Shown here: in pieces, positions 58,901 through 64,000 of the stretch
Layout: each line of letters starts with the position of its first letter
Numbering within the stretch: position 1 is the stretch's first letter
Source of the DNA: Prolixibacteraceae bacterium
Lineage (GTDB): Bacteria; Bacteroidota; Bacteroidia; Bacteroidales; Prolixibacteraceae
Length of the DNA stretch: 64,000 bases
Reading direction: 5' to 3'
Assembly (NCBI GenBank): GCA_009773765.1
Contig: WTWZ01000005.1
Location: 1 to 64,000 of the forward strand
The notes under the pieces: model-generated
The model's input: only the letters and a program-made list of their open reading frames with translations
Databases searched by the model: none
Told to the model about the DNA's origin: nothing
Program-made: the position numbers and the translations under genes

Positions 58901-60026
58901 TAAGCGCTGTATATTTAACGGTATAAGCACCAACAGGGGCAATACCATTTTCAGTAAATGTAACATGACTGGCAGGAATAGCTTCACCAATAGTAAATTT
59001 GGTTCCTGCTAAGTTTGCAACACCATCTTTTCTAACTTCAAAAGGTAATGATCCATTTGCCGCTAAAGTCCTGTTATCAGAAAACGTAAGGGTCATTACC
59101 TGACCTTGCTGAATTAAAGGAGCACCTGTAGCAGGAACAAAAGTTGCTGTTGGAGCACTTACATCAATCGCCTGAAAATTCCAGGTTGTATTGTTATTAA
59201 TACCCGCAAACGGGTTAAGGTTTACAGTAACATCAGTAATTGCAGTTGGAGCGATACGTACATAGTATTTTTTAAGCTCCATTAAGTTAGCCGTTGGGTT
59301 AATGTATAATATGTTACTTACAATCCCAACTTTACCAGCAGCAGGTGTAGCAGGTGTTGTACCGTCAATATCAGTTGCGAGTTCAAACAACTCCACAACA
59401 TTACCGTCTTCGGTGTAAATACCGATATTTCCAGTTCCAAAAGCAACATTTTCAGTAAATTGTACTGAAAGGTTGTTTGCGAGAGGAAAAGAATTGGTCA
59501 CATTGTTGTTTTCATCTTTCGGTGTAAACTGAGGAACACCCGATACTACAACAACCGCAGGAGAAGTATAATCTCCGATAGTAATGTCGTATAAACCGTT
59601 TGAAATGCCGGCATAGTATTCGCCTGCACCGTTCATTAACGCGTCAGAAGAAACAGTTACATAGTAAGTTTCACCCTGAGTCAATGTACGATTAAATGTT
59701 ACAGTAACTACATTACCATTAATAACGGCTGTACTACCTGTTAGTAAATTGGTTGAGGTAGTTCCCTTAATTTGGATCGGGTCAACCTGGCCTCCTCCAA
59801 GAACGAGACCGATAATACCAGCCTTTTGCATTCCGGGCACAACATTTTGATCGAAAGTTAGTGTGACCACCAAAGTGTTCGCCCTTCCGTCATAATTGTT
59901 AAACCCATCTACTGGCACACCATACCCTGCGGGCAAGGTAGGATTAGCGCCAAACGCAACAGCCGATAATAGAATCATGCAAACAAGCATGGCCATACTA
60001 ATAAGCCGAGTAAATAATTTTCTCAT
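49941..60026 (-). CDS. Giant secreted multi-Ig-like repeat protein with a T9SS sorting domain
   Basis: About 3,361 residues. The signal peptide (MRKLFTRLISMAMLVCMILLSAVAFGA) is followed by about 20 long SbsA/Big_5-like units (about 110-130 residues). These usually end in a recurring YAGxxNxTxWxF and D-x-T-A-P junction. Six shorter units of about 95 residues cluster near the C-terminus. An OB-like domain (SRLQVKGTVTAVAPGEGFFM...) and a Por secretion tail (SNSFKVYPNPF..., GIYVISLYT...MIKR) end it. Repeats in a row of this kind form long surface fibres, so adhesion or surface-layer function is likely. The start at 60026 is chosen over an in-frame upstream Met. It has its own promoter and terminator and is transcribed alone. 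Confidence 0.88.
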   Translation of the reverse strand: MRKLFTRLISMAMLVCMILLSAVAFGANPTLPAGYGVPVDGFNNYDGRANTLVVTLTFDQNVVPGMQKAGIIGLVLGGGQVDPIQIKGTTSTNLLTGSTAVINGNVVTVTFNRTLTQGETYYVTVSSDALMNGAGEYYAGISNGLYDITIGDYTSPAVVVVSGVPQFTPKDENNNVTNSFPLANNLSVQFTENVAFGTGNIGIYTEDGNVVELFELATDIDGTTPATPAAGKVGIVSNILYINPTANLMELKKYYVRIAPTAITDVTVNLNPFAGINNNTTWNFQAIDVSAPTATFVPATGAPLIQQGQVMTLTFSDNRTLAANGSLPFEVRKDGVANLAGTKFTIGEAIPASHVTFTENGIAPVGAYTVKYTALNTISIAWGSGVNDKFIDGASYVVTVKAGRFFDEEDNAAVADVSSTFTAGDFIAPVMTVVGQPAGNSIPDGTLNGNTGANLNNLETTKIFLQSTNTDASGNNVEVHYLIVANGATAPTPAAVMAGPLLPNLTTSTNIARGFASVDGASVMLAEKTDYDVYFASKDRAVVPNISTQAEVTASKVDVKTNDILPPVPTVKVNTITTNNVTIADAASVTNVLNASPVTITFDEAVFTTTADVEVKYYNPATSAWVTLTGGGTDYTYGLALNIITLTGNHGSGLPGSVWKSLGQYQVILKNTLTDDLTGKTGTANAITQKTYNFTAEDYTGPIPVFEGTTSDIKANVPTSANIVVDLGEASTRTDGTAIDANNVFFRDQTTGNIVPSTITVAGGRYITIDPTANLIDNGRTYTIELTTSIKDAAGNPLGYYKGGITPISGVDQFLSFTTADETNPAVTFNPANGSTGLANNVNGLLINVTFNETVTKAGGVLLTASDANYLRTMVVVTNMTTGANINFDIQAVSGTGFTVNLNNFLTSYAGENTYKVTVNGLYDAANNLIVNNSTTYTIREYVAPTVMVYSPVDNAPNVLANAPMTLTFSEPVTGVATKLITLTRTDVAGSWTFDASAATIIAGNVVTLVPALATPAFPGFAELGAYNIQYPTGSFVDAVGNLSTSAITTATAWNWTAYDATSPALLSLVPVDQATPVVAGNEVPKPSSLVITFTELSGKVFAGPGSIRIRETGNTGIPDLTIPAQSAAVGIVNNVVTITVNPAVFKYNTNYWVEVDADAFRDGANNYYAGLVNNATLWNFKIQADPAPFYLLTSGITTPKDDANNVALNAEVTIQFSEPVWITNPVGKFLTIRNSGDGTAQHTVYFDSPTVTWSWNNAHDALTVLHPDFLVNSPYYINVTVGTFFDSANQGITNELTTNSQLNFTTSDLTIPAVAAITVNGTDVKASLATTPTGIAKNGNIVITFTESVKVLDGTDTGTANNDPADILEAVLFAPAQAGFSGTFANNVLTLVPPTAGWSSATTLTVSFVPSKIQDLSTAATNYIDHTLLTNQGKFTVIDYVRPQWDLSPIAATPVNNGFTITNISLNEDGKIFWYAVPAGSLTTTPSAATVKSMGTGVARIDIALNLMDGTSVNETVLSLINIRTADNVAPLLLTTFNTAPYSAGLAPGNGATCAAIGTTLQMKFNEPVVVADATKFWVRKVSDNQSVLISTVVASVDVITITLAAPMVDKTEYYVEINPGAVTDAAVPANTWASVYYGSTGTPVWKFTTRDATAPVLATAGPGIVPLTPADNATSVLVGEGNALVITFNEPIAKEQTINTFIDIYRAGSATPHERIDVSTTAVTVSGNTATITRSNVYASETDYYVLIPNNAFYDLSCTRNAFAGFSSTTDWNFKSQDITAPLVTWNPNGTSTVNSVTQGSTVLMTVNEVLYNGASTPVAIANGADLKARFSVVGTVLGISAPVTVNSAIYATATRTFTITLATALQSNSTYTVTYTSASTVADMAVNAVPTSSVTFNTEDRLSPVVTIAAVSTNPTSPTAEVKVNTKFLLTFDKKVLKATGSDVNVTPTAADIKNASYLTHNGVAFAGTVAVIEPGKIYELTPAAALTSQTTHTFIWTAQSGSGTEVKDELYFPNGNILNRTLAQRTFTFTAEDVVNPLMTIVNPSGGIVNVDRALVITFNERVAANDAAGQIEIRFANGQIFEKVNPSACTFATVAPWTVTIPHAVFEAYKGYYVVIPAGVFADVSYNKNPYAGFMNNTTWTFNTGDATNPFVLTYSPLQNEQNVIVDANLVLTFSENITLTAGNLVIYHNNGAPGADGNAMEIIPFNSPKIVVSGTSLVDPNKATDKLTINPSMNFDKLGEYYVRIDAGFVVDGAGNIYAGINNNVTWKFGITDPTPPTLLSTSNPANGDVNVVKMITGARLKFDRDIYAGTGSIKLFQYDYNAATYAYETKLIETINASTVTVDHSTHEVILNFVTPLEDNSVYYILADNGSVTNTATSLNWWVGISDPFAYRFTTGDNTAPEVTASPDMGNAMANVFDVELTFNETVTGVDATSVIVTGGTMMLSTVTAGTVYKATITADDLANVVLSLSSNIKDANNNVLAAVSFSYKVDDNNAPTLVATPSAGTIATNVFYVNLTFNEPVVNVESAVVANNGALVSVTGSDAVYQVKVTAQSNSPVTLTVSDAVEDLAGWKFAGASFTYNVVGDAVAPVAVGLVPADGTGVTPETGIVKNPTLQIIFSEPVVVGTMGKKVNVFKQDVSQTNTLVFSTVIEASMISTDGLTLSVPVTTPLVDNQDYVVLVDKELVKSLFGVNFMGIDDPTVWNFRTGDNTEPMLTIIPGDLTNTKNDIIAVLVFTEPVYHVESAVVVTGATEYSVTGDDGDDSYIVNIKAEDLANVNLTVNQSVTDKYDRNNLAAAKSVDYVVGDNTKPTLAVAGVVVKNTITVTLTFNENVFGVASAVSATNIIGLPVITGADGGMEYTVTMNAEDLSSVMVMVANTVKDANNNAFAGGSYGPYVIGDNTAPTAVVSPSSATNAMNTWNVTVTFSEPVVINGGITVTGGTSVITNVGNVYTVAIKAADKATVKLMLSDKITDASANKNKFVASEYTYVVGDNTAPTVVASPSSGTLETNQFEVILTFNENVTDVASGVKVSVGTVVVSGSGMVYTAKITAPSLSDVALTVDNIKDIAGNMMVARVFNYKVTGLAAIADIQGTGDVSNYVGSRLQVKGTVTAVAPGEGFFMQDANAAWSGIWVEFSAATYEGIQIGNGVSVVGEVAEVANVTSLINVTVEFVPPMVDITPIMLAPSAVKAEKYESVLVKVEGARATAKDAGNGEWTIYYQQTDNTVVNDWLYNKAVVVADHYYDVTGIVNSRLDNFKLEPRIESDVKDITITDIDPVPSNSFKVYPNPFNDQITIENSDKLTRVVISNIAGQRVIDIEYPNREIRTANLVSGIYVISLYTENGIAKTERMIKR

Positions 60027-60133
60027 AGCATTTGTTTTTAAATTGTACTTAATTGATTGATTGTTTTTTAATTTATTTAATTCTTTAATCATATATTCAG
60101 TCTAATTTATATGTTCAACATTGGTAAATATTA

Positions 60134-60165
60134 CAAACGTATAAAATTTTGCAACAATGTACAAA
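60134..60165 (-). promoter_or_regulatory. Promoter for the giant T9SS-tailed gene
   Basis: On the minus strand TTTG (60165-60162) and TACGTTTG (60141-60134) are 20 nt apart, a full consensus match. The resulting leader is about 100 nt. The rest of 60027-60472 is AT-rich with no supported gene. Confidence 0.65.
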
Positions 60166-60472
60166 ATATATGCTGCATAAAATACTTTCTTTTTTATTAA
60201 TGTTTTCAACAGTCTTCATTCGAAAACCAATTCTTAATTCTTCATAACTACCCAAAAAAAATAATATTTGATCATCCAAGATCTGTATCATCTTCAAAAT
60301 TGATGCAATTTTAAACTTAATTTTTCAAATATCTACAATAATTCATTTATTTTTTCGCTATTCATTAGTGTTTACGGTGCATTTAATGCAATAATAAAAT
60401 TCAAAAAAATGAAGAAAATGTATTTATTTTATTTATGACGGAAATTATAAAGGTATAAATAATTCTTTTAGT

Positions 60473-60643
60473 ATGAATATGAACCATTTCAAGACATATA
60501 AAAATAAATATTCAGCAATATTTATCGGTTTTGCTATTATCATAATTTCTGTATTAAATATCTCGTGCAAAACCTGTAAATGCCCAGCCTACTCACAAAC
60601 CGAATATAAAGTTCCTGTAAATTCAGGGGATTCGACTGTATAA
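60473..60643 (+). CDS. Small putative lipoprotein, 56 residues
   Basis: An ATG at 60473 opens 56 codons to TAA at 60641-60643: a basic start (NHFKTYKNKYS), a hydrophobic core (AIFIGFAIIIISVL), then NISC followed by KTCKCPAYSQ. This is a lipoprotein-like signal whose Cys32 would be lipidated, leaving a mature tail of about 25 residues with a C-x-x-C-x-C cluster. It is too short for usual gene-calling cut-offs. Tiny cysteine-containing lipoproteins of this style are common in Bacteroidota spacers. The function is unknown. A 10-bp inverted repeat (60663-60672 with 60693-60702) follows and may act as terminator. Confidence 0.6.
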   Translation: MNMNHFKTYKNKYSAIFIGFAIIIISVLNISCKTCKCPAYSQTEYKVPVNSGDSTV

Positions 60644-60859
60644 TTAGCCTGTTTTTTCTATTTTGAATTAAATAAGCATAGCTTAAAACCGGTTTAATTC
60701 AATAAATACAAATATGTTATGCAAATTTAAAGCCGCTGAGAATTGAATATTTTTAATTTTATTGAAGCTATTACTTGATTAATCGAAATATTGCGAAGAA
60801 AATGACTTTTAAATTAATATTAAGGTTAACCTTTTTTTATCCGAAAATAAAAATCAGGC

Positions 60860-60890
60860 TTGATTCAATACAATAATAGTATTTACTTTG
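60860..60890 (+). promoter_or_regulatory. Probable gap promoter
   Basis: TTG at 60860-60862 and TTACTTTG at 60883-60890 are about 20 nt apart; the -7 differs from TAnnTTTG at one position. A leader of about 70 nt precedes the ATG at 60969. Confidence 0.4.
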
Positions 60891-60956
60891 TACTGCTGTA
60901 AAAATCGAAATAAGATTACCTGGTTTCTAATTCATATTATATGTTTAAATAATTAA

Positions 60957-61976
<1,020 letters not shown>

Positions 61977-61997
61977 CCTGCCTATATATAATGGTAT

Positions 61998-62027
61998 AAA
62001 AAAGGATGTCAATTGACATCCTTTTTT
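61998..62027. terminator. Bidirectional terminator between gap and the permease gene
   Basis: The stem GGATGTC/GACATCC (62004-62010 with 62015-62021) has an AATT loop, with A6 before and T6 after. It can end both the plus-strand gap message and the minus-strand permease message (stop at 62031). Confidence 0.85.
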
Positions 62028-62030
62028 GTA

Positions 62031-63278
62031 TTATTCATAACGAAGAGACTCTATTGGATCAAGCAGTGAAGCTTTTTGTGCCGGATAGTAACCTGAAATG
62101 ATTCCAACCCCAAAACACAATACAACCCCCATTATTATCCAACCCCAGGGAATAATAAATGTAGAACCAATCATTACTGATACCAGGTTGCCAACCAGAA
62201 TTCCCAAAACGATGCCCAGAAAACCGCCAATTTGACCGATTACAATTGCTTCAATTAAAAACTGTTGCTTAACTGTTTTATTTTTTGCACCAATCGCCTT
62301 TCTCACCCCAATTTCCCTGGTGCGTTCTGTTACCGATACAAGCATGATATTCATCAACCCGACGGCTGCACCCAAAAGGGTAATAAAACCAATTATAGTT
62401 GCCACTAATGTAATATTCTGAATGTTCTTTAAAAGGAGGTTGACAATATTATCACTCTTTTCAATATTAAAATCTGTTTCATCAAGTGGCGACAAATTCC
62501 TGACATTGCGAAAAACAGATTCGGCCTGGCCAATGGCAGCGTCAATTAATTCAGGTTGGTTCACCTTAATCTGAATATCGAAATTCATGTTTGGCCTCGA
62601 AAAATAAGTGCGTGAATTTGAATATGGTATAAAACAGGCCAAATCGCTGCTCCCGCCAAATCCACTTCCTTTTTCGCTGAGGACCCCAATTACTTTATAA
62701 TTCCCATTTCCAATACTTATAACTTTCTGAAGTGGGTTTTCACCTCCCTTAAATAATTTTTTAGCAAGTTCGCTTCCAATCAATACCATATTTCTCCCCG
62801 AAATAATATCATCTTCACTAAAAGCCCTACCCTCATTCACTTCATATCCTGATGTAAACAAATAATCAGTATCGATGCCGCGAACAGTAATATTCGGATT
62901 GGTTTTTTCGGAACCATATTTTAAAGTTGCAGTACCAGTTGAATTTACTGAAATTGATGACATAGCAGGAAAACTGAATTGTTTTTTGAATTCCTTTGCT
63001 TCGTAATAAGAAATGTATGAATAATTCTTTGTACGGTAACGCTGGTTTCCAATCTGCACCCTCATTCCCATGCTGGTAATTGAAAATGTATTAGCCCCAA
63101 GTACTGTAAATTCTTTGGTAATCGAGGTTTTTATTGATTCAATTGCGGTCAGTATCCCAACCAACGCAGTTATACCAATGGCAATAATCATTACCGTTAA
63201 TATAGAGCGAAGAATATTACTTCGGATAGATTGCAGCGCAATCCTGATATTTTCTGCAAATAACGCTGTGCTTCGCAT
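62031..63278 (-). CDS. MacB-type ABC transporter permease
   Basis: A 415-residue FtsX/MacB-family permease. An N-terminal transmembrane helix (about 21-43, [20 protein letters not shown]) is followed by a large periplasmic MacB_PCD domain (about 45-265) and three C-terminal FtsX-domain helices (about 285-308, 340-362, 375-395). The conserved [19 protein letters not shown] segment and the terminal [18 protein letters not shown] are hallmarks. Such permeases pair with an ATPase and often a periplasmic adaptor to extrude lipoproteins, peptides or drugs. Neither partner is inside the window; they may lie beyond or elsewhere. Confidence 0.92.
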   Translation of the reverse strand: MRSTALFAENIRIALQSIRSNILRSILTVMIIAIGITALVGILTAIESIKTSITKEFTVLGANTFSITSMGMRVQIGNQRYRTKNYSYISYYEAKEFKKQFSFPAMSSISVNSTGTATLKYGSEKTNPNITVRGIDTDYLFTSGYEVNEGRAFSEDDIISGRNMVLIGSELAKKLFKGGENPLQKVISIGNGNYKVIGVLSEKGSGFGGSSDLACFIPYSNSRTYFSRPNMNFDIQIKVNQPELIDAAIGQAESVFRNVRNLSPLDETDFNIEKSDNIVNLLLKNIQNITLVATIIGFITLLGAAVGLMNIMLVSVTERTREIGVRKAIGAKNKTVKQQFLIEAIVIGQIGGFLGIVLGILVGNLVSVMIGSTFIIPWGWIIMGVVLCFGVGIISGYYPAQKASLLDPIESLRYE

Positions 63279-63659
63279 ATAAAATGTTTAACCTGATGTT
63301 AAATTTAAAACTTTAATAATAATTCAAACCACATTAGTTTCAAAAATTCAATTTCAATTACAAAAGATAATCCATTTCGGGGGAAAATGATTTTTTCCCG
63401 AATAGCAGACGTATTTGTTCGATATTTTTCCTTGTTAATTTTCTTTTAACATTTTTTAATGGAGCCGTATTTCTTTAAATCTTTCCTGGGCAAATTGAAA
63501 ATAATACAATGAAAATAATTATATATCAGTTTTTTGACAGGCCTTAAAATAGTTTTTTAAAACAGATTTCAATTTAACCGATAGTTTTTATCTAATATTT
63601 GGCATTTAATGTTCTTGCATATTGAATAAAAACATTTAAAATTTATCCCTGATTCAAAA
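63279..63659. other. 381-bp AT-rich divergent spacer with one hairpin
   Basis: No gene is supported. A 12-bp hairpin (63376-63387 with 63391-63402, TTCGGG/CCCGAA plus G-U and A-U pairs, 3-nt loop) stands about 100 nt upstream of the permease start and about 260 nt upstream of the 63660 gene. It could be a leader structure on either strand. Confidence 0.35.
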
Positions 63660-64000
63660 ATGTACTTTATGATATTTCATTTTCAAATCATTTCACAAGA
63701 ATGTAAAAACTTTCAACTCGAAGTTGAATTATCTAAAAGACATACCTTTTTCGATTTTCATTCTTTAATTCAAAAAAGTTTAGGTTACGAATCACATCAG
63801 TTGGCGTCTTTTTTTATTCCCGATAAAAGAGGGTTAAAGGAAAAGGAAATTTCGATGCTTGACTTGGGCATGAATGGGGCAGCATATTATATTATGCAAA
63901 AAACCCCGCTTTCAGATTTAATTCAATCGAAAGGGCAAAAACTCATATATACTTTTGATTTTTTAAATGACAGATCATTATTAATAGAATTAACAGATAT
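63660..64000 (+). CDS. Plasmid pRiA4b ORF-3-like protein (partial, runs off the window)
   Basis: The frame starts at the ATG at 63660 (an alternative ATG is at 63669) and is still open at the window edge after 113 codons. The pattern MIFHFQIISQECKNFQLEVELSKRHTFFDFHSLIQKSLGYESHQLASFF, then MLDLGM and QKLIYTFDFLNDRSLLIEL, fits the pRiA4b ORF-3/IS1096 passenger family, which in Bacteroidota is a chromosomal protein of unknown function. It is divergent from the permease. Confidence 0.75.
   Translation, partial: MYFMIFHFQIISQECKNFQLEVELSKRHTFFDFHSLIQKSLGYESHQLASFFIPDKRGLKEKEISMLDLGMNGAAYYIMQKTPLSDLIQSKGQKLIYTFDFLNDRSLLIELTD

Noticed and set aside
49941-60026. Tandem repeats in the giant gene as a CRISPR or DNA-level satellite
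   Set aside because: The repeats are protein-level and highly diverged in DNA; there are no identical short repeats with spacers.
60115-60297. 60-codon minus-strand frame upstream of the giant gene
   Set aside because: It overlaps the predicted promoter, has unbalanced composition and no recognisable features.
63279-63659. Riboswitch in the spacer before the pRiA4b ORF-3-like gene
   Set aside because: Only one short hairpin with G-U pairs; no conserved riboswitch core was recognised.

Overview
The window looks like a chromosomal segment of a Bacteroidota bacterium, probably Bacteroidales/Marinilabiliales-like. Evidence includes a very large secreted protein ending in a type IX secretion (T9SS, Por) sorting domain, a PorT homologue, a TlpA/DUF4369 lipoprotein, LytS/LytTR regulators, DUF3467 directly after rpoC, and several copies of the Bacteroidota promoter signature TTTG-N19..21-TAnnTTTG. 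Most of the sequence is ordinary core genome. I found no CRISPR array, rRNA, insertion sequence or prophage.

Layout. 1-10 kb: a decayed acyltransferase relic, a beta-barrel-like protein, panB, an RluA-type pseudouridine synthase, cytidine deaminase, a LysM glucosaminidase, an ECF sigma factor with a co-translated membrane protein, fmt, a DUF5522 protein, an EamA transporter and a TlpA-like lipoprotein. 10.4-14.1 kb: an etfB-etfA-acyl-CoA dehydrogenase operon. 14.15-15.9 kb: an AT-rich two-gene cassette (adenine methyltransferase plus probable PD-(D/E)XK nuclease) that looks like a transferred restriction-modification system. 16-23 kb: two DEAD-box helicases, a Tat-exported GH88/105-like hydrolase, a truncated DUF3788 gene, asparagine synthetase and a patatin phospholipase.

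23.1-37.9 kb: the conserved transcription/translation block on the minus strand. In transcription order it is rpsU-xerC-hpf, tRNA-Gly, tRNA-Thr, tuf, secE, nusG, rplK, rplA, rplJ, rplL, rpoB, rpoC and DUF3467. rpoB is interrupted by an apparent one-base deletion near 29987. A strong intrinsic terminator sits between rplL and rpoB. 37.9-49.9 kb: a helix-hairpin-helix protein, a sodium-dependent transporter, an Omp85-type lipoprotein, an SpoU-type RNA methyltransferase, the AIR synthase-related/ubiE/porT operon, an SDR relic, and a glycosyltransferase-LytS-LytTR operon.

49.9-60.0 kb: a single 10-kb gene for a protein of about 3,361 residues, built from about 26 Ig-like (SbsA/Big_5-like) units of two size classes, an OB-like domain and a T9SS tail. 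It has its own clear promoter and terminator. A small lipoprotein gene (60473-60643) lies in the divergent spacer. The window ends with gapA, a MacB-type permease and the start of a pRiA4b ORF-3-like protein that runs off the edge.

The best leads are the giant repeat adhesin, the unrecognised nuclease/methyltransferase pair, the rpoB frameshift, and several gene relics and tiny genes that automatic calling would miss. I see no clearly new multi-gene system beyond these.
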